Origin: Marinobacter lipolyticus
GTDB taxonomy: Bacteria; Pseudomonadota; Gammaproteobacteria; Pseudomonadales; Oleiphilaceae
Reading direction: 5' to 3'
DNA: 64,000 nucleotides
NCBI RefSeq assembly: GCF_018424605.1
Contig: NZ_QTKT01000007.1
Location: forward strand, 124,001-188,000
Shown here: piece by piece, positions 38,454-46,863 of the stretch
Position numbering within the stretch: position 1 is the first letter of the stretch
Layout of the letters: each line of letters begins with the position of its first letter
Translations under genes and position numbers: made by a program
The notes under the pieces: generated by a model
Databases searched by the model: none
What the model was told of the DNA's origin: nothing
The model's input: the letters and a program-made list of their open reading frames with translations, nothing else

Positions 38454-38879
38454 TTAGCCCCGCTTGGTTTCAAAATGGTCGAGACCGGCCTGGGCACAGT
38501 CCATATCCTGCTGCGGTGTGCCGGAACTCAGGCCGATACCACCGACCACCTCGCCGTCGACTAGCACCGGCAGGCCACCGCCCACCGAGCTGAGGCGCCC
38601 GCCCACCTCGGTGTGAATGCCGAACGCCAGGCTGCCGGGCACATTCGCCTTGTTGTAATCGTGGGTGGCTTTTTTCGCCGCGGCGGCGGTGAAGGCCTTG
38701 TCCTGTGCGATGGTGACGCTGGTGATCTTGCCACCGTCCATGCGCTCGAAGGCGATCAGGTTACCGGACTCGTCCACCACTGCAATACACATGGGCACGC
38801 CAATGTCGCGGGCTTTTTCGGCCGCGCCTTCGATCAGTATTCTGGCATCGGCCAGATCGAGCCGGTTGATGGTCAGCAT
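38454..38879 (-). CDS. glcG: GlcG/HbpS family protein
   Basis: A 141-residue protein of the GlcG/HbpS family: DIGVPMCIAVVDESGNLIAFERMDG near the middle and GGLPVLVDGEVVGGIGLSSGTPQQD near the end. HbpS binds heme in Streptomyces. GlcG has no proven role but is encoded in E. coli glc operons as well. Here it lies between the TRAP permease and glcD. Confidence 0.88.
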   Translation of the reverse strand: MLTINRLDLADARILIEGAAEKARDIGVPMCIAVVDESGNLIAFERMDGGKITSVTIAQDKAFTAAAAKKATHDYNKANVPGSLAFGIHTEVGGRLSSVGGGLPVLVDGEVVGGIGLSSGTPQQDMDCAQAGLDHFETKRG

Positions 38880-38912
38880 AGTCTTCTGCTCCTGTGATTC
38901 AGCAATCGTCGG

Positions 38913-40451
38913 TTAGCCATAAACGAGATTGGGCAGCCAGGTCACCACGCCCGGTATCAGCACGCAGATGAACAGGCCAAAGGCCTGGATCGCGAGGAAG
39001 ACCAGCGAGGACTTGAAGATGGTGCCCATGGAAATATCCGGCGGGCACACGCCGCGGATATAGAACAGTGCATAGCCAAAGGGCGGACTGAGGAACGACA
39101 TCTGCATATTCACCAGATACAGCACCCCGAACCACAGCACCACGTCTTCGCCGGCCACTGCGGGGAATCCGAGCAGCCCGGGAAATTCGAGCGCTTCCAC
39201 AATGGGAATGAAGATCGGCACCGCCAGCAGCAGGATGCCCACCCAGTCCAGGAACATGCCCAGCACCACCAGCAGCACCATCAACAGTAGCAGCACACCG
39301 TAGGGTGACAGGCCGATGCCGAGGATGGATTCGGTGATGAAGTCCTGGCCGCCCTGCAGGATGTAGAAGCCGACAAACACCGAGGCGCCGAACATGATCC
39401 ACAGCACCATGGCAGAGGCTTTGGCGGTGGTCACCGAGGCATCCCGCAGGGTGGCAATGGAGAACACCCGGTGTTTCATCGCCACCAGAATCGCGCCGAA
39501 CGAACCGATACCGGCGGCCTCGACCGGTGTCGCAATGCCGCCAAACAGCAGCCCGAGCACCAGGAACACCAGAATGAGCGGGGCAATCAGGTCTTTCAGC
39601 AGCAACAGCTTCTGCTTGAAGCCGATACGCTCCTCTTCCGGCACCGGCGGCCCCAGCTTTGGATTGATCTTGGCGCGGATTCCGACATACAGCACGTAAA
39701 GACTGGAGAGAATCAAACCCGGAATCACCGACCCCAGGTACAGTTCGCCCACGGATTGCTGCGCCACCACGGCATAGAGAATCGCCAGAATGGAAGGCGG
39801 AATCAGGATCCCCAGCGTACCGCCGGCCATGATCGACCCGAGGGCAATCTTGTGGTCGTAACCCCGCTTGAGCATGGCCGGCAGGGCGATGATCCCCATG
39901 GTGACAACCGCAGCGCCGATTACGCCCACCATGGCCGCCAGGATGGTCGAGGCTACAATCGTGGCGATGGCCAGGCCGCCGCCAATGCCGCCCATCCACT
40001 TGTAGACCACGTTGAACATTTCCTCGATCAACCCGGCCCGCTCCAGCATGGAGGCCATGAAGATGAACAGCGGAATGGCCGCCAGATCCGAGTTGGTCAT
40101 CATCGGGAAGATGCGGCTCGGCACGATGTTGAGCATCAGCGAATCGCCGACCAGATAGATGAAGGCGATGCCCAGACCACCGGTCACGAACGCCAGCGGC
40201 AGCCCCATCATCAGCGCCACCAGCAGTGACCCGAACATCAGGTAGGTCAGCGTGCCGATATCGACATCGGACAGCACCCCGGAGAATTTGAACAGGAATT
40301 TCTCATCACTGAAGGGGTCGTAGAACACGATATTGATGACTTCCACCAACATCACAAAACACAGGACCACCGTGGCAATGATCATCAGCCAGGTGCCCAG
40401 CTTTCCGGTCAGGTTGCCGGAGCCTTGAGGATTAACCGTTGTTGACGTCAT
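38913..40451 (-). CDS. TRAP transporter large permease (DctM type)
   Basis: A 512-residue membrane protein with about 13-14 helices and TRAP-large-subunit blocks: LPLAFVTGGLG, TNSDLAAIPLFIFMASML, GGTLGILIPPSI and GGIATPVEAAGIGSFGA. The length and an N-terminal extra helix fit the mannitol/chloroaromatic-type TRAP subgroup. Overlaps the small permease by four bases (ATGA). Clustering with glc genes suggests a 2-hydroxycarboxylate such as glycolate or lactate as substrate; that is inference. Confidence 0.9.
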   Translation of the reverse strand: MTSTTVNPQGSGNLTGKLGTWLMIIATVVLCFVMLVEVINIVFYDPFSDEKFLFKFSGVLSDVDIGTLTYLMFGSLLVALMMGLPLAFVTGGLGIAFIYLVGDSLMLNIVPSRIFPMMTNSDLAAIPLFIFMASMLERAGLIEEMFNVVYKWMGGIGGGLAIATIVASTILAAMVGVIGAAVVTMGIIALPAMLKRGYDHKIALGSIMAGGTLGILIPPSILAILYAVVAQQSVGELYLGSVIPGLILSSLYVLYVGIRAKINPKLGPPVPEEERIGFKQKLLLLKDLIAPLILVFLVLGLLFGGIATPVEAAGIGSFGAILVAMKHRVFSIATLRDASVTTAKASAMVLWIMFGASVFVGFYILQGGQDFITESILGIGLSPYGVLLLLMVLLVVLGMFLDWVGILLLAVPIFIPIVEALEFPGLLGFPAVAGEDVVLWFGVLYLVNMQMSFLSPPFGYALFYIRGVCPPDISMGTIFKSSLVFLAIQAFGLFICVLIPGVVTWLPNLVYG

Positions 40452-41161
40452 GCGCGCTGCTCCCGGCCAAGATAAACGAAGGTGGCGATGTCTTTAATCA
40501 GCTTCGACAGGCCCGCCAGCAATAACAGAATGGAGCCCAGCAGCATCATGGCTTTGACCGGCCAGTATTGGATGCCCCAGGTTTCCACCGTGCGTTCGTC
40601 CATGGAGTAGGAGTTCTGGAAAAAGGTCCAGGAGGTGATGATCAGCGCAAGCGCAAACATGAAAAAGAACATCGAGGTGAAGATGTCCATGCCCACCCGG
40701 CCGCGGGGCGGCAGGAAGTTGTAGACCACGTCCACCCGCACATGGGCGCCGTGCAGTAACGCAAAGGCGCCGGCCAGCAGGTACTGCATGCCGAACAGCA
40801 GAAAACTGGCTTCATGTACCCATATGGTGGGCTGGTTGAAAATGTAGCGCATGACCACTTCGAAAAAGTAGAAGACCACCGCGTTGACCGTCCAGAACGA
40901 GATGAACAAGCCGGACTTCTCACTGATCCAGTCGACGGATTTGGTGAACCAGTTACCCTCGTAGGTGTAACCGATGGTGCCTTTCATTTCCGCTTCAATC
41001 TGCTGAAGTTTCTGATTGGCTTCGGCGTTCAGGTCAATTGCCTGCTTGCCCCGTTTTGCCGACCACCGGTCCAGGGCCATCATGATCAGCGGCATTACCG
41101 CCAGCCAGCCCCAGTAGAACCAGTGGGGCAGCACAAAGCCAAAGGCGCTCAGATCAGACAT
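40448..41161 (-). CDS. TRAP transporter small permease (DctQ type)
   Basis: A 237-residue membrane protein. The C-terminal 150 residues form the four-helix DctQ domain with VVMRYIFNQPTIWVHEASFLL and HVRVDVVYNFLPPRGR. The first ~75 residues are an extra membrane helix plus a charged helix (LNAEANQKLQQIEAEMKG), longer than classic DctQ (~170 residues), as seen in the mannitol-type subgroup. Pairs with the large permease downstream. Confidence 0.87.
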   Translation of the reverse strand: MSDLSAFGFVLPHWFYWGWLAVMPLIMMALDRWSAKRGKQAIDLNAEANQKLQQIEAEMKGTIGYTYEGNWFTKSVDWISEKSGLFISFWTVNAVVFYFFEVVMRYIFNQPTIWVHEASFLLFGMQYLLAGAFALLHGAHVRVDVVYNFLPPRGRVGMDIFTSMFFFMFALALIITSWTFFQNSYSMDERTVETWGIQYWPVKAMMLLGSILLLLAGLSKLIKDIATFVYLGREQRA

Positions 41162-41184
41162 GTTGTTACTACCTCAATCACAGC

Positions 41185-41234
41185 GCGGGGAAGGGAGCGA
41201 ATGCGTTGTCACAGCACTCCCTGCCCTTCCCCGC
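41185..41234 (-). promoter_or_regulatory. intercistronic stem-loop after the TRAP binding-protein gene
   Basis: GCGGGGAAGGG (41185-41195) and CCCTTCCCCGC (41224-41234) are perfect 11-bp complements with a 28-nt loop. It lies between the binding-protein stop and the small-permease start. There is no T-run on the coding strand, so it more likely blocks 3' decay or partially attenuates, raising binding-protein levels over permease. Confidence 0.6.
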
Positions 41235-41260
41235 TTTATGGCTGCTATCAATGTGAAGGC

Positions 41261-42388
41261 TTACATGCCCTTGATGTCTTCCTCGTCGATGTAGCCGACG
41301 GTGTCGTTCATCATGTAATCCAGCTGCATTTCGAAAATGGCCTTGGCGTCCTCGTCCTTGTTTGCCCAGTTGTACCAGATCGGAATGGCCTTCTGACGGA
41401 ATGCCTCCATGTCTTCCTGGCTCAGGCGTGTGACCTGGTTACCGTCGGCCTTGAATTTCTCCATCGCCTCAATATTGCGCTTCTGGATGGTGAGGTAGTG
41501 GGTCTGGGAATAGCTGCGCACCTGTTCTTCCACCAGGGCCTGCAGCTTGGGATCAAGATTGTTCCAGGCCCGCAGGTTGACGGTCAGGTCCATCAGATCC
41601 ACCGGCTGATAGATGGACATCACACCTGGGGGGCCAAACATGATGTAGTCGGTGACCTGGGAGAAACCCAGCTCATAGTTCACCGCCGGGCCAACGTAAT
41701 CCGCCGCGTCGATGGTGCCCTTCTCCAGCGCCGGGAAAATATCGGAGCCGGGCAGGCTGACGGTCGACACGCCAAACTGCTGGAAGACCTCGGCCACCAT
41801 GCCACCCGGCACCCGCATCTTCATGCCTTTCATGTCCGCCAGGCTGTTCACCGGCTTCTTGGAATGAATGATGTTGGCATCGTGCTGGATCGGCCCAACG
41901 TAGAACAGGCCGTACTTCTTGTAGATCTCACGGGTCTTTTCCAGCATGCCCAGTGAGTAGAACATGGTGTCCCACTGGTGGGGCTGGTCCGGGCCGGCCG
42001 GGTAGGACGACAGGAACACAGAGGCCGGAATTTTGCCGGACCAGTACAGCGTGAACGGGTTCATGCCCTGCAGTACGCCGTTGCGGACCGCATCAAACAG
42101 TGCGTTGTTGTCCGCCGCAACCGATTTGGCCGGGTACGGCTTGAAGATCAGCTCACCATTGGATTTCTCCTCGATGCTCTCGCACCATTCCTCAAACAGG
42201 TCATAGCCGACGGTGCCGGCGTCCCAGACGGACTGGATTTTCCAGGTGGTGGCAGCGTGCGCCTGTCCGGCGCCCATGAACATGGCGCCGCAGAGCGCGG
42301 CTCCCACAGCCATGGTTTTGAGAAAACTCCTGCGGGGTGGCGTAGCGCCCGCATCACAGCGACTTTCGATGGTTTCGTTGATGTTCAT
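41261..42388 (-). CDS. TRAP transporter substrate-binding protein (DctP type), Tat-exported
   Basis: A 375-residue periplasmic binding protein. A twin-arginine signal is visible (PPRRSFLKTMAVGAALCGAMF, cleavage near QAHA|ATTWK). The mature part has the DctP pattern KIQSVWDAGTVGYDLFEEW and KKPVNSLADMKGMKMRVPGG. The start at 42388 has GGAG 9 nt upstream. Tat export implies folding before secretion, as in several TRAP binding proteins. Substrate unproven; the operon suggests glycolate or a related hydroxy acid. Confidence 0.9.
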   Translation of the reverse strand: MNINETIESRCDAGATPPRRSFLKTMAVGAALCGAMFMGAGQAHAATTWKIQSVWDAGTVGYDLFEEWCESIEEKSNGELIFKPYPAKSVAADNNALFDAVRNGVLQGMNPFTLYWSGKIPASVFLSSYPAGPDQPHQWDTMFYSLGMLEKTREIYKKYGLFYVGPIQHDANIIHSKKPVNSLADMKGMKMRVPGGMVAEVFQQFGVSTVSLPGSDIFPALEKGTIDAADYVGPAVNYELGFSQVTDYIMFGPPGVMSIYQPVDLMDLTVNLRAWNNLDPKLQALVEEQVRSYSQTHYLTIQKRNIEAMEKFKADGNQVTRLSQEDMEAFRQKAIPIWYNWANKDEDAKAIFEMQLDYMMNDTVGYIDEEDIKGM

Positions 42389-42496
42389 CGACACATCTCC
42401 GTTGACTTTGTTGTTATCAGAGTAAGGCCAACACCAGCAGAGGCCGGCATTACTAGGATATTCGTCGGCCAACCGCGATTCGTCCAGCCAATTGCC

Positions 42497-42513
42497 AACT
42501 GGTCGGACCAGTT
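42497..42513. promoter_or_regulatory. FadR-type operator 1
   Basis: AACTGGTCGGACCAGTT is a perfect 17-bp palindrome and matches the FadR-subfamily consensus AACTGGTCnGACnnGTT at every fixed position. It lies about 110 bp before the TRAP binding-protein ATG and 140 bp before the divergent GntR gene. The GlcC-like regulator encoded next door is the likeliest binder. Confidence 0.75.
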
Positions 42514-42613
42514 TTTCAGGGGGATGAAATGGACGAAATCGCTCTGGTAGGCCATAGTTAGCGGGCTGGGAAGCGATCACGCAGATGGACTTTTGACACT
42601 CAGGGCAACCAGC

Positions 42614-42630
42614 AACTGGTCCGACCACCA
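42614..42630. promoter_or_regulatory. FadR-type operator 2, near the regulator start
   Basis: AACTGGTCCGACCACCA repeats operator 1 with an intact left half and core but a degenerate right end. Its last base is 20 bp from the regulator ATG, a position suited to autoregulation. Centre-to-centre distance to operator 1 is 117 bp, compatible with looping. Confidence 0.65.
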
Positions 42631-42650
42631 GAACCCGACGGGCAGATCAG

Positions 42651-43409
42651 ATGGGCATATCACAGGAAATATCCTACCGGCTGGAACGGCTGATTCTCGA
42701 CGGCGGCCTCGCCCCCGGCCAGAAAATCCCCTCGGAGCGGCAACTGGCCGCGCGCCTTGGCGTATCCCGGGCCATTATTCGCGAAGCATTGCATGAGCTG
42801 CAGGGCCGCGGTGTGATTCAGACCCACCACGGCAAAGGCTCGTTTGTGGCCAGCATCCTGCCGGCCACGGAGGATCTCGATGATCGCAGCCCGCTGGCCC
42901 ACCTGTTCGCCGGGCATCCGCGCACGCTGTACGATCTGCTCGAAGTGCGGGAACAACTGGAAGGCCAGGCGGCGCTGTTGGCCGCCCAACGCGCCACCGC
43001 CATGGACAGACATCGCATCACCAAGGCCTTCCGGGTACTGGAGAGCACCGATCCGCTGAGCAACGCCCGCCCGGACCATGGCTTCCACCAGGCCATTGTC
43101 GAAGCCTCCCACAACCCGATTCTGGTCCATGTACTGAACGGCCTGAAGAACATGATGCTGCTGACGGTGCAGGCTTCGGTTGCCAACCTGAACCCACGGG
43201 AAGAAATGCGTCGTTCCATCATGCGGCAACACAAGCAGATCTATCAGGCCATTATGACCGGCAAGCCAACTGCCGCCCGCAAGGCGGCCATGGCCCACGT
43301 ACGTTTCGTGGGGGATTCCATGCGCACACTGGAGCGCCAGGGCGCCAAAGTGATCCGGGTATCCCTGAGCGCCGACGCAACAGGCCGGGGTCTGACGCCT
43401 TCCGCCTGA
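42651..43409 (+). CDS. glcC: GntR/FadR-subfamily regulator, GlcC-like
   Basis: A 252-residue regulator. The N-terminal winged helix (residues about 5-70) has PSERQLAARLGVSRAIIREALHELQGRG and HHGKGSFV. The C-terminal FCD domain keeps metal ligands in DHGFHQAI, RQHKQIY and MAHVRF. It is divergent from the TRAP-glcGDEF unit. By homology and position it should sense glycolate or a related acid and control that unit. PdhR and LldR are close relatives, so the ligand is not settled. Confidence 0.85.
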   Translation: MGISQEISYRLERLILDGGLAPGQKIPSERQLAARLGVSRAIIREALHELQGRGVIQTHHGKGSFVASILPATEDLDDRSPLAHLFAGHPRTLYDLLEVREQLEGQAALLAAQRATAMDRHRITKAFRVLESTDPLSNARPDHGFHQAIVEASHNPILVHVLNGLKNMMLLTVQASVANLNPREEMRRSIMRQHKQIYQAIMTGKPTAARKAAMAHVRFVGDSMRTLERQGAKVIRVSLSADATGRGLTPSA

Positions 43410-43563
43410 AGCGGCAAAAAACTTGCATTGACCACACAGTGCGACACAATGACGTGGCGGCATCTGCAGCGAATTGCCCGAAAACCGGCGACAAGAAGTC
43501 TTGATTTCCGCTGCCACAGTCCGTAAAACATGCGCCTTTGAATGACAGCCCCAGGAGTCACCC

Positions 43564-44334
43564 ATGGCGGACCAAGCGCCTTTGATCTGCAGGGATATTC
43601 ACAAAACCTTTGATCAGCTCGAAGTACTCAAAGGAATTTCACTGGAAACCCGAAAAGGTGATGTGGTTTCCCTGATCGGCAGTTCCGGCTCCGGGAAGAG
43701 CACTTTTCTGCGTTGCATCAACCTGCTGGAAACACCCACGTCCGGCGACATTATCGTGCACGGCGACCCAATAAGGTTCACCACCAACCGCAGGGGTGAA
43801 CGGATTCCCGCCGACAACAAACAGGTTGAACTGATCCGCGCCAAACTCTCGATGGTGTTCCAGAGCTTCAATCTGTGGTCCCACATGACGGTGCTGGAAA
43901 ACATCATCGAGGCGCCGGTCAACGTATTGAAGGTACCGAAAAAGGAAGCGATTGAACGCGCCGAGGCCTACCTCAATAAGGTCGGCATTTACGAACGCAA
44001 GGACTATTATCCGGCCCAGATGTCCGGCGGCCAGCAGCAGCGTGCCGCGATTGCCCGGGCGCTGGCGATGGAGCCGGAGGTCATGCTGTTTGACGAGCCC
44101 ACCTCCGCACTCGACCCGGAACTGGTCGGCGAGGTGTTGAGGGTCATGCAGGGTCTGGCCGAGGAAGGCCGCACCATGATCGTGGTCACTCACGAGATGG
44201 CATTTGCAAGGGATGTGTCAAGTCAGGTCCTGTTTTTGCATCAGGGCGTGATCGAGGAACAGGGTACACCGGAAAAGGTGTTTGATAACCCGGACTCGGA
44301 ACGCATGAAGCAGTTCCTGGCTCCCAACTTCTGA
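43564..44334 (+). CDS. aotP: amino-acid ABC transporter ATP-binding protein (HisP/AotP type)
   Basis: A 256-residue ATPase with Walker A at residues 39-46 (GSSGSGKS), Q-loop [16 protein letters not shown], signature SGGQQQR and Walker [13 protein letters not shown]. The insert [17 protein letters not shown] is typical of the HisP/AotP subgroup for histidine, arginine and ornithine. It opens the transporter operon, whereas in Pseudomonas it comes last. The 154-bp upstream gap carries two TGTCGC half-sites on the minus strand, too weak to call an ArgR operator. Confidence 0.9.
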   Translation: MADQAPLICRDIHKTFDQLEVLKGISLETRKGDVVSLIGSSGSGKSTFLRCINLLETPTSGDIIVHGDPIRFTTNRRGERIPADNKQVELIRAKLSMVFQSFNLWSHMTVLENIIEAPVNVLKVPKKEAIERAEAYLNKVGIYERKDYYPAQMSGGQQQRAAIARALAMEPEVMLFDEPTSALDPELVGEVLRVMQGLAEEGRTMIVVTHEMAFARDVSSQVLFLHQGVIEEQGTPEKVFDNPDSERMKQFLAPNF

Positions 44335-44433
44335 CACTCGGTGCTATCTTGAACCGGTGTAGAGGTGAAAAAGCTTGGAAAAAGCTTTGATAAAAAATAA
44401 AGCCCGAAAGGCAAACCACTGGAGAAGTGACAC

Positions 44434-45216
44434 ATGAAGAAACTGATAATTGCAGCAAGCTGTGCCCTGGCCATGGCCAGCGGCGTAGCCCAGGCGCAGG
44501 AAAGCAGCAGCGTGGCGGAAGGCACCGAACCGAGACACCTGCGCATCGCATTTGACGTTCCCTACGAGCCTTTTGAATATAAGGACGAAAATGGCGAGCT
44601 TACCGGTTTTGAGGTAGAACTGGCTGATGCTATGTGCGAGCAGATGAACGCAAGCTGCCAGTTCGTGATTCAGGCATGGGATGGCATGATTCCTGGTCTG
44701 CTGGCGCGCAAGTTTGATCTGATCATGTCCTCCATGTCGATCACTCCCGAGCGCGCCGAACGCGTCCTGTTCTCCGAGCCGTACTACAACACCCCGGGCG
44801 GCTGGTTCGGCCCCGAAAGCTTCGATACCGATGTGACCGATATGGAAGCGATGGAAGGCAAGACCGTCGGCGTTCAGCGCGGCACCACCATGGACACCTA
44901 CGTCACTGAGGAAATGGGCGGCGTGGTTAACATCAAACGCTACACCACCGCTGACGATATGGTACTGGACCTCGAAGGCCAGCGCCTGGACGTGGTTTTC
45001 GTAGATTACCCGGTGGGTGAGCAGACCGTACTGAACAAGGAAGGCTTCAAGGAAGTGGCGGAGCCGGTCAAACTGGGCGAAGGCGTTGGCGTGGCTATGC
45101 GCAAGCGCGATGGCGAGATTGCCCGCGAGGTGAATGAGGCACTGCGCATCCTCAAGGAAAATGGCACCTACGACGCCATCATGGAAAAGTACTTCGCTTA
45201 CGACATCAAGATGTAA
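44434..45216 (+). CDS. aotJ: arginine/ornithine-type ABC transporter binding protein
   Basis: A 260-residue periplasmic protein. The signal peptide ends ASGVAQAQ, then HLRIAFDVPYEPFEYKDENG and ELTGFEVELADAMCEQM mark the family 3 solute-binding (ArgT/HisJ/AotJ) fold. WDGMIPGLLARKFDLIMSSMSIT contains the conserved amino-acid-carboxylate contact region. Its adjacency to astE supports arginine or ornithine as ligand. A stem-loop follows before the permease genes. Confidence 0.88.
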   Translation: MKKLIIAASCALAMASGVAQAQESSSVAEGTEPRHLRIAFDVPYEPFEYKDENGELTGFEVELADAMCEQMNASCQFVIQAWDGMIPGLLARKFDLIMSSMSITPERAERVLFSEPYYNTPGGWFGPESFDTDVTDMEAMEGKTVGVQRGTTMDTYVTEEMGGVVNIKRYTTADDMVLDLEGQRLDVVFVDYPVGEQTVLNKEGFKEVAEPVKLGEGVGVAMRKRDGEIAREVNEALRILKENGTYDAIMEKYFAYDIKM

Positions 45217-45225
45217 AACTGCTTC

Positions 45226-45250
45226 AGGGGCGGCCCTTACGGCCGCCCCT
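45226..45250 (+). promoter_or_regulatory. intercistronic stem-loop after the ABC binding-protein gene
   Basis: AGGGGCGGCC (45226-45235) and GGCCGCCCCT (45241-45250) form a perfect 10-bp, GC-only-but-one stem with a 5-nt loop. No T-run follows. It sits 10 nt after the aotJ stop and 17 nt before the permease start. The position matches mRNA-protecting hairpins that favour binding-protein expression. Confidence 0.65.
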
Positions 45251-45267
45251 GCTTACCGGACATTCCC

Positions 45268-45972
45268 ATGCTTGATTTGAAAGGCTACGGCCCGGCCCTG
45301 ATGGAAGGGGCAGTGGTTACCATTGAACTGGCCTTCCTCTCCCTAGCCGTTGCCATTGCCCTTGGGCTGATCGGCGCCTCCGCCAAGTTATCGGACAATC
45401 GCTTCGCCAAAGGGGCAGCGACCGCCTATACCACGCTAATCCGGGGCGTTCCCGACCTGGTGATGATGCTGCTGTTCTATTACGGCGGCCAGGTGGCGGT
45501 GAACATGCTGTCGGACTATATCTGGGAAACCTACGAAATCGACTTTTTCTTTCAGTTCGACCCCTTTATTTCCGGTGTGGTCACCATCGGACTGATCTTC
45601 GGTGCCTACATGACCGAGACCTTCCGCGGCGCCTTTCTGGCGGTGGAATCCGGTCAGATCGAAGCCGCCCGCGCTTACGGGTTTACCCGCTGGCACACCT
45701 TCCGTCGCATCATGTTTCCCCAGATGCTGCGCCATGCCCTGCCGGGTATCGGCAACAATTGGCAGGTGCTGCTGAAAACCACCGCACTGGTCTCTATCAT
45801 CGGCCTGACCGATATGGTCCGGGTGGCGGAAGAAGCCGCGAAGGCGGAACGCATGCCGTTCCATTTCTTTATCCCGGTGGCGTTCGTGTACCTGGCGCTG
45901 ACCGCGGGTTCGGAGCTGTTTATTAAGTGGCTCGACAAACGTGCCAATGTTGGCGTGGTTCAGGGAGGTTGA
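45268..45972 (+). CDS. aotQ: amino-acid ABC transporter permease (AotQ/HisQ type)
   Basis: A 234-residue inner-membrane permease with about five helices. It has the family 3 permease entry motif GAVVTIELAFLSLAVAIALGL and the EAA loop ESGQIEAARAYGFTRWHTFRRIMFPQ that contacts the ATPase. It pairs with the following permease to form the heterodimeric channel. It starts 4 bp from the next gene's start region, with weak ribosome-binding site after the stem-loop. Confidence 0.92.
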   Translation: MLDLKGYGPALMEGAVVTIELAFLSLAVAIALGLIGASAKLSDNRFAKGAATAYTTLIRGVPDLVMMLLFYYGGQVAVNMLSDYIWETYEIDFFFQFDPFISGVVTIGLIFGAYMTETFRGAFLAVESGQIEAARAYGFTRWHTFRRIMFPQMLRHALPGIGNNWQVLLKTTALVSIIGLTDMVRVAEEAAKAERMPFHFFIPVAFVYLALTAGSELFIKWLDKRANVGVVQGG

Positions 45973-45975
45973 TGC

Positions 45976-46698
45976 ATGCCTGATTTCATCGCCCAGTGGC
46001 TCAATCAGAACGAAATTTTCACCACCATGACGCTGATGGAATACTGGGGCGGCATGGTGACCACCGTGCAGCTGGTGTTCCTGTCGCTGGTGATCGGTCT
46101 GCTGGTGGCGGTGCCACTGGCCATTCTGCGTACGGTGCGCAATCCGTTTGTGTCCGGCCCCGTGTGGTTCTATACCTACATTTTCCGCGGTACGCCGCTG
46201 CTGATTCAGCTGTACATCATCTACTACGGTCTGGCGCAGATTGAGGGTATCCAGGAAACTTTCTGGTGGGAGATTTTCCGCGAGCCGTTCTATCCGGCCC
46301 TGCTGGCCTTTACCCTGAACACCGCGGCCTATACCACGGAGATTATCCGCGGGGCGATTGTGTCGACGCCCAACGGTGAAATAGAAGCTGCCAAGGCCTA
46401 TGGCATGAACTGGTTCATGCGGATGCGGCGAATTGTGTTGCCCAGTGCGGCGCGTCGGGCAGTGCAGGCGTATTCCAATGAGGTGATCTTCATGCTGCAC
46501 GCCAGTGCGATTGCCAGTGTGGTGACTATTGTGGATCTGACCGGGGCGGCGCGTAATATTTACTCGCGGTTCTATGCGCCGTTTGATGCGTTTATCTTCG
46601 TGGCGTTGCTGTACATGCTGCTGACGTTTGCGCTGGTGTTTGCCTTCCGCAAGCTGGAAAATCATTTGTTGAAGCATCAGCGGCCTTTGAATTCCTGA
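45976..46698 (+). CDS. aotM: amino-acid ABC transporter permease (AotM/HisM type)
   Basis: A 240-residue permease with the family motif GGMVTTVQLVFLSLVIGLLVAVP, FIFRGTPLLIQLYIIYYG and the EAA loop STPNGEIEAAKAYGMNWFMRMRRIVLP. AGGGAGG lies just upstream, bridging the aotQ stop. Last transporter gene; foldback element copy 3 separates it from astE. Confidence 0.92.
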   Translation: MPDFIAQWLNQNEIFTTMTLMEYWGGMVTTVQLVFLSLVIGLLVAVPLAILRTVRNPFVSGPVWFYTYIFRGTPLLIQLYIIYYGLAQIEGIQETFWWEIFREPFYPALLAFTLNTAAYTTEIIRGAIVSTPNGEIEAAKAYGMNWFMRMRRIVLPSAARRAVQAYSNEVIFMLHASAIASVVTIVDLTGAARNIYSRFYAPFDAFIFVALLYMLLTFALVFAFRKLENHLLKHQRPLNS

Positions 46699-46729
46699 CT
46701 CTGGTTTACAGGATCGGCTAATGGTGCAA

Positions 46730-46841
46730 GGCCAGCCGACAGGAGCGCCTCCCGGGAACCGCTACGAGCACATCCATGTGCGCTTCTTTCAGGCCGTCCC
46801 TGGCCTTCAAGATTCCCGGAAGGCGCTCCTGCCGGCTGGCC
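46730..46841. repeat. long foldback element, copy 3 (between aotM and astE)
   Basis: Arms 46730-46760 and 46811-46841, 31 nt each, pair with three mismatches. The 50-nt loop starts with GCTACGAGCACATCCATGTG, nearly identical to copy 2 and containing GCACAT-CC-ATGTGC. The second half differs: AGGCC-GTCCCT-GGCCT replaces the GCCATCCATGGC palindrome. The same second half appears in the copy at the window end. Arms are unrelated to those of the other copies. Confidence 0.85.
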
Positions 46842-46863
46842 CCAGACTCTATCCGGGGATTCT

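Noticed and set aside
43440..43510. ArgR (pseudomonad type) operator before aotP
   Set aside because: Two TGTCGC half-sites exist on the minus strand but the required downstream AA spacing is absent in both.
15789..46841. Foldback elements as integron attC sites
   Set aside because: No RYYYAAC/GTTRRRY ends, no integrase or cassette array, and the conserved part is the loop rather than the base.
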